From Hemileia vastatrix (lineage: Eukaryota; Basidiomycota; Pucciniomycetes; Pucciniales; Zaghouaniaceae): a stretch of 64,000 nucleotides of DNA. The notes under the pieces were generated by a model. The model did not search any database and was not told where the DNA came from. It saw only the letters and a list, made by a program, of their open reading frames with translations. Each line of letters opens with the position of its first letter. Within the stretch, counting starts at the first letter, position 1. The stretch is from the NCBI GenBank assembly GCA_030280995.1, contig JASXTE010000007.1:10569001-10633000 (forward strand), given 5' to 3'. The translations under genes were made by a program, and so were the position numbers. Positions 22,821-35,190 of this stretch are shown piece after piece.

Positions 22821-23304
22821 TATGACTGACAAAGGTGCTTCTATGGCTGTGATGAGGAACTAGATTTAATTGATTATGATAGAGCTTCTTCTGCAGGTTC
22901 TCCATTTACTACAAAACTGGCTCAAATTAATCAATTAATGGAACAATCTGGACTTGGTGATGCAAGAGATAGAGATATTAGTGGAGACAAATTCTCAGGA
23001 ACAAAAGCCTTCAGGCAACCCCCCAGAAGAGCTTTTAAAAGGCTTCAAAATAAAAAAGATGCCCTTGAATCAACAAGTCAGTAATCTCTCCACCCACACA
23101 AAGGAGTTGAGGTCAGAAAATATCAGGTTGAGCTCAAGAACACACTCTCTAGAAGACAACCTAAGAAAAATAGAATCCTTTCTTCAAGAGAAAAAAAACC
23201 TTCCCATCCCCCAAAAGCCCTTCCACAATTGGCTCCCCAGAATCAAGAAAAGGTGGAAGTCTCAAAGTGGAAGTGGGATTAACTGAACATCCAGTGGGAT
23301 TATC
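22821..23304 (+). pseudogene. Chromovirus G gag, N-terminal fragment
   Basis: It starts MTDKGASMAV and later reads YDRASSAGSPFTTKLAQINQLMEQSGLG, homologous to the gag at 27283. Stops and a frame change lie near 22860. It ends at 23304 in the gag motif TQWDYLS/PVGLSV, where a minus-strand G1 LTR begins. The five bases before the LTR are TTATC. The rest of this element is not found downstream in continuity. Confidence 0.75.
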
Positions 23305-24100
23305 TGTCAAGGTGTCTTTCGAGTCTAGAAGGTTTTTCAAGGTAGTCCAATGGCAGTAACAACGGGACATATGGAATTCAAACTTGGGTACATATTTCCT
23401 TATCTCATAGGATTTTTACTCAATAGAAAGAGGTAGAATTTTTAATTATTATTATAATTAATGTATTAGAACTACATGGGTGTAAATACTAAAGAACTAA
23501 TAGATAGTAATAAATGGATTTTCAATAGTAAAAATAAATAGGTAAGTAATGGAATGAATGAAAAACAACCAAAAGAAGGGCCTTATATAGGCAAAGGAGA
23601 GACAAAGCACAACAATTAATTCTAAAAACAGTAGTATGAGAGAGAGAGAAAAAGAATATTACAGAAGGAGTATTTTCAAAAAATTAAGTTATTCAAAAAG
23701 GTGTCAGAAAGGTGTATTTACTCTATATGAAAAAAAATAATTAATGTATTTAAAATTTACTGTAAATGTCAATTTTAAATAAGTAATTTGAATTTTTTAT
23801 ATATATTTATTTTTATTTGGATATTAAAATTTTATTTTAATTTAAAATCTGTTTTTTAATATAAATTTTTATTTCTTTCAGCCTTTCAATGAGCACGGTG
23901 TTAGAGAATACAAATATAAGGGACATTTTTATATTTAACTTTAATTATTCATTAATTTTACCATTCTGTAATTAGTTAATTTATTATAGGTAATTTTTAA
24001 TGTAACTAATCTATAACTAAATAATTAAAATAATAAGGTGTGGCTACATCCAGTAAATAATTAATTATTTTACTGAGTAAGTCTAGCAGCCTGGCTGTCA
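23305..24100 (-). mobile_element. G1-type short LTR (3' LTR of a minus G fragment)
   Basis: In minus sense it starts TGACAGCCAGGCTGCTAGAC (24100, after the purine tract) and ends GACACCTTGACA (23305), 796 bp. The same end CCCCTTGACA terminates the LTRs at 43309 and, with one change, 34101. This defines a short LTR subtype lacking the roughly 350-bp U5-like part of the long G1 LTRs. Confidence 0.8.
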
Positions 24101-24514
24101 CTCCCTCACTCTATAAAAAATCAATAAAAAAATGCTATGATTTTTTCTTTTTATATTTCTTTATCAGAGTAAGAAGATTAGATATCTCCTTCCCAGGTAT
24201 CCAGGAATCATATTCAGAAGATTTATTCTTGAATATCAATAAGTATTATGTACCTTTTTCAGAAGTAACTATTCTGTCATTTAGAATCTTATCAATTTCT
24301 GCTGTCTCAGTGATTTCTTTAGGGGTCTTTTTTGATCTTCCCCTCCTTTTTGGAAATTAATCACTATTGGATGTGAAAGGTTTCAAAAGAGATATTGGAA
24401 AAACATGATGTTTTCTTTCATATGGAGAATAAAAAATAACTTCAACTGTATTATCACCAACCATTCTTCTGACAACAAATGGACCAAAAAGTGAGTCTTT
24501 CAATTTGTTATTAC
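24101..24514 (-). pseudogene. Chromovirus G integrase C-terminus and chromodomain fragment
   Basis: In minus sense: the integrase tail with RRMVGDNTVEVIFYSPYERKHHVFPISLLKPFTSNSD, then a chromodomain-like end with EIDKILNDRIVTSEKGT and SSEYDSWIPGKEIS, then the purine tract at 24101-24112. It is truncated on its N-terminal side at 24514 by the next LTR. One stop lies before the KKTPKEIT segment. Confidence 0.75.
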
Positions 24515-26748
24515 TGTCAGCCAGGCTGCTAGACTTACTCAGGAAAATAATTAATTATTTACTGGATGAAGCCAAACCTTATTATTTTAATTATTTAATT
24601 ATAAATTAATTACATTAAAATTACCTATAATAAATTAACTAATTACAGAATGGTAAAATTAATAAATAATGAAAATTAAATATAAAATTGTCCCATATAT
24701 TTTTACTCTAACACTGTGCTCATTGACATATTAATAGAAATAAAATTCTATATTAAAAAAATAAATATAAAATTAAAAATAAATTTTTTTAATTCGAATA
24801 AAGATAAATATATACAAAAAATTCAAATTTCATATTTAGAATTGACCCTTACAGTGAATATTAAATAAATTAATGTATTTCTGACATACTCTGTAGATAC
24901 ATCTTTTTGACGCCTTCTTTTTAGAATAACTTTATTATTTGAAAATACTCCTGCTGGAATATTCTTTTTCTCTCTCTCTCATGCTACCGTTTTTTAGAAT
25001 TTAATTTCTGTTCTTTGTCTCTCCTTTGCCTATATAAGGCCTCTCATTTGTTTGTTTTTTATTAGTTCCATCAACTACTAATTTATTACTTCTTATTATT
25101 GCTTTAGAATTTACATTCATGTACTTCTAATTCATTAATTATAATAATAATTTAACCTTCACCTCTTTATATTGAGTAAATATTCTATAAGATAAGGAAA
25201 TACGTACCCAAGTTTGAATTCCATAAATCCCATTGTTACTGCCATTGGATCTCCTTGAGAAATCTTCTAGACTTGAAAGACCCCTTAAAAAGTGAGGCCC
25301 TTTCCAAATAATCGACAGCGCATTGATATCCTGAAGCTGGCAACCAAGGGACCATCGACAACGAGGTGCCAATAGGACAAGTATATAACAAAAACGACAA
25401 ATGTCATCAACCACTTGACTTAATTTTTTTCTGTGACTCGGAATCAAATGCACTCCAAAACTTAGGTTCATATATTGACTATAGTCACATATATTCGTGG
25501 TAATTATAGTGAATACTTGTCAGTCAGTCGTCTAGAAGAGGAAAGAAGAAGGGGAAGAAAGAGAGGAGGACAAGGAGGTAATGGTGATTTGAGAAATAAA
25601 AGAAATAAAGTCAAATAAAATTATTTAATTTATTGAAGAGAAGCAATGACGAGTTTCTTGAGAGATGAGACAACAATGGAATTTTTATTAAATAACACTA
25701 TTATTTTAATGGTAAGGCCTCTGCGCGGAAAACACTATGATCACTATCAGACTTAAGGAAACCTTTTAATTGTTATATAGAATTTTAATTAGAATTTTGA
25801 TACTAATAAAAAATAATATAAACGTAATAAAATTTTATTTAAGTTGTTGAGTGTATAGTAAGTGATGAGGCTACAGGGGATTAACCAAGGCCTTTTTATA
25901 GGCAATGGGCCCTCTGAAGCGCTACTATATTTGTAAATACAAGAAATATAATAGAATGAAACAAGAATCTAAAAGAATAAGTGAAACATAACAATGTAGA
26001 GAAAAATATGAAACAAATAATTAAAAACCCCAATTAAGAATCCAATTTTCCCACAATTAATTCCCAAATCAGTAAGTAAAAATAGTGAATAACTAAACAA
26101 GCCTGGAACATAGGAACTATGAGAAAAATAATTCAAAATAGATGGTACAGTCTGATTTAAGGATTTTTAAGTGAAACAAAAAATATTTTGACGCAACAAA
26201 ATATGTAATTAATTTCAATTTAGTATTAATTAGTTTTTCCTGACACAATTATTGGTCAAAAGAAGCGTCATTATTTATTGTTTAATACTATAAAAATGAT
26301 ATTTAATATATAAATATAAATAATTAATTTAATTATATTATAAGTAAAATTTACACTTATAATTATAATATATGTTTTTAATTAATTAAATATAAATTTA
26401 TAATTATTAAATACATAAAAATGCGCCATTATTTGTAGAATATAATATATATTATGTTTAATTTAAATGTATAAAAAATTTATATAAACAATAAAATTAA
26501 TATAACACTTATATGTAATAAGATACTTATATAATTTTATTATGCAATAAAATATTAATTTATATAAATTAAATACAATTCTTACGCCCTCTTTCAGGTT
26601 CTATAAGTTAACATATCATTTACTGGGCTCCTGGAATAGCCTGGCTGACAATACTATTCCTGGGTCACTTTGCACTTTTCATACTCTACATATTTCCTTT
26701 TACTCAGCACTCTGTAAGTGGCATTAATTTGCTCATTTTACAGGGGGA
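24515..26748 (+). mobile_element. G1-type long LTR (5' LTR of the main G element), split by a G2 LTR
   Basis: It starts TGTCAGCCAGGCTGCTAGAC and has CCTATATAAGGCCTC near 25030 and the U5-like block near 25300. It is interrupted at 25517 by a G2 solo LTR and resumes at 26656 to about 26748 (TTTTACAGGGGGAGG). Without the insertion it is about 1.1 kb, matching 21064-22190. It leads directly into the leader and gag of the main G copy. Confidence 0.8.
25518..26650 (-). mobile_element. G2-type solo LTR (1133 bp) with 5-bp target duplication
   Basis: Plus-strand ends are TGTCAGTCAGTCGTCTAGAAG-like (25518) and AATAGCCTGGCTGACA (26650). Flanking ATACT repeats lie at 25513-25517 and 26651-26655. In minus sense a promoter-like GCCTATAAAAAGGCC lies near 25890. 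This is a clean solo LTR inside the host G1 LTR, so it is younger than that LTR. Confidence 0.92.
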
Positions 26749-27240
26749 GGTGTCTGGTGATTTGAATTTTTTTTTCCTAGTTGAAAAAGATAGCAATATA
26801 GTGTTCTTAGTCCTAGAAGTAATATAAAATATTTTATTATCTTTTTCTCAGTTGAATTTGTCCTGATAAATTTAAATAATATTGTTGTTCCAGTTGACAA
26901 ATTGTCCTGACAAATAAAAATATTAAAATTAATAAAATTAAATTATATTAAAATATTTTCAGTTGACATCAAGTCCTGGTAATTTATTATTATTTCAGTT
27001 GATTTTAATCCTGATAATTATCAAAATTTAATTTATTGGTTAAAAAATAAATTTTGTTTCTTCAGTTGATTTCACTTAATCCTGGTTATAAAATTAATTT
27101 TGAATTAATAAAAATTGTGATTATTATTCCAGTTGATTTTTGTCTTGAAGATTTAAAAAAAAATTTATTTTATTTCTTTTGAAAAACAAAAAAAAACCAA
27201 TACATTTAATATTTCCTTCCCTCAGTTCAGGTTAAATTTA
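26749..27240 (+). repeat. 5' leader of the main G element with CAGTTGAY repeats
   Basis: About six or seven units with TTTCAGTTGA and TCCTGGTAAT or TCCTGATAA occur between 26850 and 27150. A TGGTGATTTG near 26756 is a possible primer-binding start (TGG). Non-coding. Confidence 0.7.
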
Positions 27241-27243
27241 AAA

Positions 27244-29560
27244 ATTACTTATCAAGGTATTTCTGCTACCCGTGAAAAGGAATTGGATATGATTGATTAT
27301 GATGAAGCTACTTCTGTAAGTTCTCCCTTGACTACAAAATTGGCTCAAATTAATCAATTATTGAACCAATCAGGATGTGGAAATGGAGGAATTGGAAATA
27401 CTAGTGGAGGCAAATGCTCAGGAACAAAAAACTTCCATCAACCCCCTAGAATGACTTCCAAAAGGCTTCAAAATAAAAAAGATACCTTTACCTCAGCAAG
27501 TAAAGAATCTCTCCACCCAAATAAAGTAACTAAGGACAGAGAACTTAAGACTGAGAGTAAGAACACACTCACTAGAAGAAAAAGTAAGAAAGATAGATGC
27601 CTTTCTTCAAGAGAAGAGGAGACCTCCTCCTCCCAGGGATCTTACACAATCGGCTCCCCAGCAAACAGAAAAGGTGGAAGTGTCAAAGTGGCAATGGAAT
27701 TGGTTAAACACCCAGTGGGATTATCTGTCTCAACAACAGCAGTCTCAAATGCCTCAGGCAGGTACGTCAAGACCCAGTCAATTCAACCCAACACATTCTC
27801 ACCCTTATCAAGGTAAAAGTAAAAGAAAAAACAATATTCAGATCTTGCCCAAACCTTGGTAAGTCCCTCTATTGATTCTCAAGTACCATTTCTTGTTACT
27901 GATGCAGTTCCTTCAGGTAATTCTGGCAGAGGGGATGACACTATGAGACCAGTAGATGTTGATAAGAGTAGACAAATCAATCAATTTTCTAATGTACCTA
28001 ATCCTTTAGTTTTAAATGCTACTTCAATGATAAATCCTGATATGGCCATTATTGATGAAACACTTGAACCTGAGTTTTATGAGAATCTGGAAAGTCACTC
28101 TGTTTCTTTATTGCGAAACACTCCAGATGTAGCAAGAATTAATATTGAATATTTGAGAGATATTATTTCTAAACAAAATCATATCATGAACAACATGCAA
28201 TTAACTCAGAAATAGAATAGTTTTTTAACTGAACAGGGTTATCAAGCATTAAGAAGTGAGTTACAGAGAGTTTTTATAATGATTTGTTTCATTACAAAGC
28301 AGCTCATGAAAAGAAAGTTGCTTTATGGCAATATATCAAAAATTATTTGTGTAAACTACAAGATACTGTGTCCTCCTGTTTCCAGGAGCTAGAGGTAGAT
28401 AATTTGAACCTGAAAAGATAGAGTGATAATTATTCATCTTTTCAAAAAAAAACCCAGTTATCGTTTGCAACAATCAATGAGAGTTTATCTAGTCTTCCAA
28501 GGGTGAAAACCAGACTAACAACCATTGAAGAAAAATTTAATTCATTGTTTAATTATCAAAAATATTCTAAAGTTTCTTCGAAAGAACATATGGTACAGGA
28601 TGCTCCAAGGTTACCTGTTGCTAGTTCATCTAAAGTAAAACTAGATTCAGAAATACCTGTTGATACCACTGATTTTCCATCAAAAATTAATGATGCACCA
28701 GGATCTTCAACAGAAGAATTAAACAATGAGATTACTGCACAATTGGAGAAGTTAAAGCTGCTGCTTACTGAGAAACAAGCTAATACTAAGAAGACTCTTT
28801 CAAATCAAAAGTATTTGCCAAAACTTGACCAGTACCCAACATTTGAAGGTGATTCTTCTTCTGATTGGCAGCAATTCATTTGCAGAATTGATACCTTAAA
28901 AAATTCTTACAAACTCCCAGATGAGGAAATGGTGTCTAAGTTAATTTCTTTCTTTACCAATGTATCCCTAATGTGGTATGAATCTGTTCTCTTGGATAGG
29001 AATGACTACTCATGGGAAGATTTGAAGAAATTGATTAAAGCACAATTTGGTGGCTCCAAGTTTAGGATGGCTCAACAAAGGCAGTATGAGAAAACTAGAT
29101 ATAGATCTTCTACTGATAAAACTATTGAGTTATTAAAGAAACTTATAAAAATCTTGAGGGCAATGGACCCAAATATGGAGTTTGAGTTATGGGAGGCAGG
29201 ATTCTTTACAAATTACCAATGTCTTTGAGAGACTTGATAGTGGCTAAAACTGAGTTCTCCAGAGAACCTTCTTCTATCATTAATACTTGTAATGAGATCC
29301 ATCTAAACAACAAGTATGATGCCAGAAGATTCATTACTAGAACCCCTTTGGAGAAATCCTCCACTTACCAACAGAAACCTCTGGAAAAGGTTGGTAAACC
29401 TTTTGCCCCTGTTGGACCTAAAAAGTATGCAACAAAAACTTACTTCAAGTGCAACAAGCCTTGGAAGAAAGGCCATTTTTGTGAAATGAAGATAAATCAT
29501 GTTAAAAAAACTGAGGAGCATGCTGATGACTCAATAGCACTGGGTGATACTCTAAGTGAT
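27244..29560 (+). pseudogene. Chromovirus G gag (nucleocapsid polyprotein), frameshifted
   Basis: The structural protein begins with LDMIDYDEATSVSSPLTTKLAQ (about 27283). A basic, serine-rich region follows to 27860, then a helical part. The Ty3 gag core is at about 28800-29280 (LDQYPTFEGDSSSDWQQF ... SLMWYESVLLDRNDYSWEDLKKLIKAQFGG). A zinc knuckle at about 29440-29490 reads YFKCNKPWKKGHFCE, where the first Cys of C-x2-C-x7-H-x-C is Tyr; the copy at 41.7 kb keeps it as CYKCEKSWQKGHVC. Frame changes occur near 27820, 28215-28500 and 29210. Probably inactive. Confidence 0.85.
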
Positions 29561-30352
29561 TGTGCAAGCAATATTTCATATGAATCTCAACAAGAAATCT
29601 TGATACTGGAAGAAGATATTCATTATTTAATTACTATTGATATTGATAATAATGATTTATCTACAGTTGAGGATGCTGAGAGCATAAGGAACATTGAGTA
29701 TAGCTCAATTGTTATTGCCCCTCTCAAAGCACCAGTCTTGATCAATGTAACCAGCATTGAAGTTGTTCTAGATTCTGGTGCTGGAGAAAGTGTAGTATCT
29801 GAAAAAGCACTTGCTTCAGTGGATCAAGACTATAAATCAAAACTTATGCCTATCATTTCTGAAAATTGGAGAGGTTATGGCTCTGTTTTGTCCCCCATTG
29901 GCAAATACAAAGCCACAGTGTTTTTTAAATATAACCATGGTTTTGTAAGAGCTATTAGAGATTTTTTTGTCATGAAAAATGATAACTTTAGCAGTTGGTT
30001 TATTACAGGAGATGAAATTTTAACCAAATATGGCATAAAATTAAATCCTTCAAACCAATGCTTCACAATGGGGATGAATGGGAAGAGAAAATTTAAGATT
30101 TCCTCCCCCAAAAAATTGTTAAAACTAGATTTGAACACATGTAATTCTGTGGTTCAATATAAAGGAAGATCTACAAAAGAAATGCATGCCCTTATGTCTG
30201 AAATTTACAATGCTTCCTTTGAAGAACAACTTTCTTGTGAGGATAAAAAATACATCATTAAATTGATAAAATCTTTTACTATTGCCTTTGCTCATGGGTC
30301 ACATGAACTGCAATTAGTTAAGAAGAAATTAAACTCTCATTATCTTGTCCAT
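29561..30352 (+). CDS. Chromovirus G protease region (open)
   Basis: This is a continuous frame with gag's 3' part. The retropepsin motif VLDSGAGESVVSEKALASVD lies near 29770-29825 (catalytic Asp in DSGA). A Gly-containing second part and the flap-like segment FFVMKNDNFSSWFITGDEIL follow. It leads into the tether before RT (IAFAHGSHEL). The frame ends with a stop at 30352 just before RT (NPYPNSPTKRKDIEDN), where a frameshift is needed to continue. Confidence 0.8.
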
Positions 30353-30354
30353 TA

Positions 30355-30972
30355 ACTGACATACCACCTAGTTTGAAGAAGAATCCTTATCCTAATTCTC
30401 CCACAAAGAGAAAAGATATTGAGGATAATATCTCTACCCTTTTAAAAATAAATATTATTGAAAAGGTAGTTGAGACACCTATATATTGTGTTATCTCACC
30501 TGTCATAATTTATTATGAGAAATATAAAGCCAGGTTATGTGGTGATTATAGAGCATTGAATACTTATACTGTTGATAACATCTATCCTTTACCTAGAATT
30601 AGCTCTATACATGCTACCTTACAAGGTGCTAAATATATAAGTTGTTTGGATGGTAACAAGGGATATCATCAGGTATCTCTTGAGAAGAGTTCCCAGAATT
30701 TTCTGATGATTGCTACTCATATGGGTATTTATAAGTATGTTAGGATGCAATTTGGCCATAAAAATACCCCTTCAGTTTTCAAAAAGTTATGGATAACACA
30801 TTCCATCAAGAGATAATTGAAGGATGGCTGATGGTTTATATTGATGATATCATTATACTCTCAAAAACATTTGAGGACCATCTTAACTACCTGTTTAAAG
30901 TGTTTCACAAAATGGATGAAATAAATATGACACTTGTCTTGAAGAAATCTACATTTGGTTTTCATTCTTAAA
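30355..30972 (+). pseudogene. Chromovirus G reverse transcriptase (frameshifted)
   Basis: RT copies element RNA into DNA in the cytoplasmic particle. Motifs in order: KARLCGDYRALNTYTVDNIYPLP, SCLDGNKGYHQV, MQFGHKNTPSVFKKL (normally FGxxNAP), and the catalytic YIDDIIILS near 30840. A frame change separates 30816 from 30789. The residue before GYH in the first catalytic block is N (DGNKGYH), as in the sister copy at 40.6 kb, so it is probably family-specific and not a mutation. Confidence 0.85.
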
Positions 30973-31700
30973 AGTGCTTGGTCATGTTGTTTCAGGGTTA
31001 CAGATATGTGTTGACCAAAACAAAGTGGCAGCCATACAACAGGTGAAAGCTCCTACCACAGTTAGAGAGCTCCAGAGTTTCTTGGAAATGTGTGGATACT
31101 ATAGACAGTATTTTAAAAATTACCAAGTCATAGAAATACCCCTTACCCAACTGACTAGAAAGGATGTTGCTTTTGTCTGGAGTAATGAAAGATAGAGAGC
31201 TTTTGACACTATGAAACACTTTTTGATGTCAGCACCAATCCTTGCATAACCTGACTTTAATCAATCATTTGTTTTGTACACTGATGCCAGTTTTATTGGT
31301 CTTGGTGCTTCCCTCTATCAAAAACAAGTGATGAATGAAAAAGTATCAGAAGTAGTAATTTGTTATATTTCAAGAACCTTGAGAAATAGTGAATTGAAAT
31401 ATGGTTCCACTCAGCTTGAATTTTTAGCCGTAGTGTGGGCTCTAGAAAAGCTACATTATTACCTATATTACCAGAAATTTGAACTTGCCACTGACTGCAG
31501 TGCAGTTAAATCTCTTTTAAACTTGAAAACACCTAACAGGCATATGTTCAGATGGAAGTTAGCTGTTCAGGAATATAGAGGGAGAATGACAATCATTCAT
31601 AGGGCTGGTATTGTTCACTTAAATGCAGATATGTTATCAAGGTTACCTTTACCAAATGATGACTCTTATCCTGCTTATTACCCTGAGGATGAACTTATTC
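30973..31700 (+). pseudogene. Chromovirus G RT connection and RNase H
   Basis: The connection domain reads VDQNKVAAIQQVKAPTTVRELQSF and GYYRQYFKNYQ. RNase H follows from about 31274: YTDASFIGLGASLYQKQ (Asp), STQLEFLAVVWALEKL (Glu), LATDCSAVKSLLN (Asp), and HLNADMLSRLP (final Asp). All four acidic residues are visible. A stop at 31193-31195 and one near 31248 break the link to RT. Confidence 0.8.
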
Positions 31701-32790
31701 ACATTCATGGGATATATGTGGTTGATATGGAGGAAGAGCTATTACAGCTTATTCTGGATTCCTATGATAAGAAAAGTGACTTAAAAAAGTTATGTACCAT
31801 ATTAAATGATCCAAAGAAAGCTTCAATACAAGCATTAATTAAAACCCTTCCAACAAAGTACCAGAAGGCTTTGGAGAAGGGTAAATTTTCAATTGATAAA
31901 GGATATCTATATTATAGAAGAGATTTGAGTAATGTCATTGTTATTCTTTCTTCTATGAAAAAAATCATCTTGAAAATTTTTCATGATGAAATATTAGCTG
32001 GACATTTTGATTTGAAAAAACAATTATCAGAATTAAAAACACTGCTTGGTGGGTTAATATGTCTGATGACACCAAACTATATTTTGTATTTGTTATTCTT
32101 TCCAAAAATCAAAAATATTGACTGGTAAGAGAGCTAGATTAATGCAACATATTGAACCTCCTGATGAACCATGGAAGATAATAAACATGTATTTTGTAAC
32201 AGGATTACCTATTTCTAGAAAAGACAGTTATAACTCTTGTTTGGTTATTGTGGACAGATTCACAAAAATGTGTAAATTTATCCCTACTCACAAGGATGTT
32301 TCTACTAAAGAATTAGCTTTCTTATGGTGGTCTTATATGTTTAATAATTCTGGTTTTCCTAAAGCCATAATCTCTGACAGAGACCCTAAATTTACTTCTG
32401 AATTTTGGATGTCTCTGATGGATGTTTGTGGCTGTGATCTGAAACTTTCTACTGCCCATCACCCTCAGACTGATGGATTAGCTGAAAGAATGATTCAGAC
32501 TCTAGAGGACATGATAAGAATATATTGTGCCTTTGGCCTTGAGTATAAAGACAATGACAGATTCACTCATGATTGGGTTACCTTATTTCCTGTTTTGGAA
32601 TTTGCTTATAATAGCACTGTTCATTGTGTTACTCAGAAAAAGCCTTTTGAGCTCTGGCTTGGATATGTTCCAAATACTCTTGCCCAAATTCTCAATAATA
32701 AAATACCTAAATTGGATTTACATCCTGGTGTAAAATCTTTTCTTCAAATGCAACAACTTTGCAGAAGTCATGCTGAAAAATGTATTTAAA
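31701..32790 (+). pseudogene. Chromovirus G integrase, zinc and catalytic domains
   Basis: The N-terminal domain starts IFHDEILAGHFDLKKQLSELKTLLGGL, but its second half is out of frame near 32060-32110, losing the Cys pair. The core (32118 on) has D in CLVIVDRFTKMCKF, D in ISDRDPKFTSEF and E in LAERMIQTLEDMIR, so the catalytic triad is intact. The segment ELWLGYVPNTLAQILN follows. It ends at a stop at 32787-32789 and continues in another frame. Confidence 0.85.
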
Positions 32791-33308
32791 AAATCCTTTG
32801 AATATGAGAAGAAGAGATGGGACAAATCCCATAAAGAATACACTTTTAAAAAGGGTGATGAGGTGTTGATTTCTACAGTCCACTTCAATTTAAAAGGTAA
32901 TAACAAATTGAAAGACCCATTTTTTTGCCCATTTGTTGGCCCATTTTTTGTCAGAAGAATGGTTGGTGATAATGCAGTTGAAGTTATTTTGTATTCTCCA
33001 TATGACAGAAAACACCCTGTTTTTCCAATATCTCTTTTGAAACCTTACACATCCAATAGTGATTTATTTCCCAAAAGTAGTGTAAGAAGAAAAAAGACCC
33101 CTAATGAAATCACTTAGACAGAAGAAATTGATAAGATTCTAAATGACAGAATAGTTACTGCTGAAAAAGGTACATAATACTTATTGATATTCAAGAATAA
33201 ATCTTCTGAATATGATTCTTGGATACCTGGGAAGGAGATATCTAATCTTCCTAATCTGCGAAAGAAATATAAAAAGAAAAAATCATAGCATTTTTTTATT
33301 GTTTTTTT
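32770..33308 (+). pseudogene. Chromovirus G integrase C-terminus and chromodomain
   Basis: It reads FEYEKKRWDKSHKEYTFKKGDEVLIS, then the GPFFVRRMVGDNAVEVILYSP module typical of gypsy integrase C-termini. After one stop (33117) comes a chromodomain-like EEIDKILNDRIVTAEKGT ... SSEYDSWIPGKEIS, then a lysine-rich end at about 33290. The stop inside the chromodomain at about 33178 (GT-stop-YLLIF) breaks it. The purine tract follows at 33309. Confidence 0.8.
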
Positions 33309-33320
33309 AGAGTGAGGAAG
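33309..33320 (+). promoter_or_regulatory. Polypurine tract of element G
   Basis: AGAGTGAGGAAG lies directly before the LTR start TGTCAGCC. The same tract, reading minus, lies at 5329-5340, 24101-24112 and 37859-37870. It primes plus-strand DNA synthesis in Ty3-type elements (known biology). Confidence 0.8.
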
Positions 33321-34101
33321 TGTCAGCCAGGATGGTAGACTTACCCAGGAAAATAATTAATTATTTACTGGATGAAGGCACACCTTATTATTTTAATTAT
33401 TTAATTAAAAATTAATTAAATTAAAATTACCTATAATAAATTAACTAATTACAGAAATGTAAAATAAATGAATAATTAAAATTAAATATAAAATTGTCCG
33501 TTATATTTTTTCTCTAACGCCGTGCTCGTTGATATAATAAAAGAAATAAAATTTTTTTTTAAAAAAATAAATTTTTTTAATTCAAATAAAAAATTTTTTT
33601 ACAAAAAATTCAACTTTCTTTTTTAGAATTGACCTTTACAGTGAATATTAAATAAATTAATATAATTCTGAAATTCTTTTTAGATAAATCTTTTTGACGC
33701 CTTCTTTTTGAAACAACTTTATTATTTGAAAATACTCCTTCTGGAATATTTTTTTTCTCTCCCTCACATGCTACTTTTTTTTTAAAGATTCATTTTCGTG
33801 CTTTGTCTCTCCTTTGCTTATATAAGGCCTCTCATTTGGTTGTTTTTTATTCATTCCAACAATTACTAATTTATTATAACTTTTTACAATCATTTATTAC
33901 TATTTATTATTGCTTTATTATTTACATTCATGTAATTCTAATCCATTAATTATAATAATAATTTAACCTTCACCTCTTAATATTGAGTAAATATTCTATA
34001 AGATAAGGAAATACGTACCCAAGTTTGAATTCCATAAATCCCGTTGTTACTTCCATTGGATCTCCTTGAGAAATCTTCTAGACTTTTAAGACCCCTTGAA
34101 A
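33321..34101 (+). mobile_element. G1-type short LTR (3' LTR of the main G element)
   Basis: It starts TGTCAGCCAGGATGGTAGAC after the polypurine tract, carries TTATATAAGGCCTC near 33816, and ends at CCCCTTGAAA (34101). It is about 780 bp and thus differs from its 5' partner, which is the long subtype. Directly afterwards a minus-strand integrase fragment begins. Confidence 0.8.
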
Positions 34102-35190
34102 ATTACCATGTAAATTGAAGTAGACTGTAGAAATCAACACCTCATCACCCTTGTTAAAATTGTATTCTTTATGGGATTTGTCCCATCTCTTCTTCTCATA
34201 TTCAAAGGATTTTTCAATAAATTTTTGAGCATGACTTCTGCAAAGTTATTGCATTTGAAGAAAAGATTTTACACCAGGATGTAAATCCAATTTAGGTATT
34301 TTATTATTGAGAATTTTGGCAGGAGTATTTGGAATATATCCAAGCCAGAGCTCAAAAGGCTTTTTCTGAGTAACACAATGAACAGTGCTATTATAAGCAA
34401 ATTCCAAAACAGGAAGTAAGGTAACCCAATCATGAGTGAATCTGTCATTGTCTTTATACACAAGGCCAAAGGCACAATACCTTCTTATCATGTCCTCTAG
34501 AGTCTGAATAATTCTTTCAGCTAATCTGTCAGTCTGAGAGTGATGGGAAGTAGAAAGTTTCAGATCACAGCCACAAAAATTCATCAGAGACATCCAAAAT
34601 TCAGAAGTAAATTTAGGTTCTCTGTCAGAGATTATGGCTTTAAGAAAACTAGCAGTATTAAACATATGAGACCACCATAAGAAAGCTAATTCTTTAGTAG
34701 AAAAATCCTTGTGAGTAGGGATAAATTTACACATTTTTGTGCATCTGTCCACAATAACCAAACAAGAGTTATAACTTTCTTTTTCAGCAATAGGTAATCC
34801 TGTTACAAAATACATGTTTATTATCTGCCATAATGCATCAGGAGGTTCAATATGTTGCATTAATCTAGCTCTCTTACCAGTCAATATTTTTGATTTTTTC
34901 CAAGAATCTCATGATTCAACATATAATTTCGTGTCTTCAGACATATTAGCCCACCAAGCAGTGTTTTTAATTCTGATCAATGTTTTTTCAAGATCAAAAA
35001 TGTCCAGATAATATGTCATCATGAAAAATTTTAAAGATGATTTCTTTCATAAAAGAAGGAATAACAATGACATTACTCAAATTTCTTCTTTAATATTGGT
35101 ATCCTTCATCAATTGAAAATTTACCTTTCTGCAAAGCCTTTTGGTACTTTTGTCAGAGGGTTTTAATTAATGCTCGCATTGAAGCATTCT
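34102..35190 (-). pseudogene. Chromovirus G integrase, minus copy (truncated)
   Basis: In minus sense: FFKIFHDDILSGHF..., then TGKRARLMQHIEPPDALWQIINMYFVTGLPIA, D in CLVIVDRCTKM, D in ISDREPKFTS and E in LAERIIQTLED. The expected order is kept and the triad is intact. It breaks at 34102 in FNLHGN, where the short LTR end begins. The Cys pair of the zinc domain is destroyed (LESYDSWKKS). Frameshifts lie near 35000 and 34240. Confidence 0.8.
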
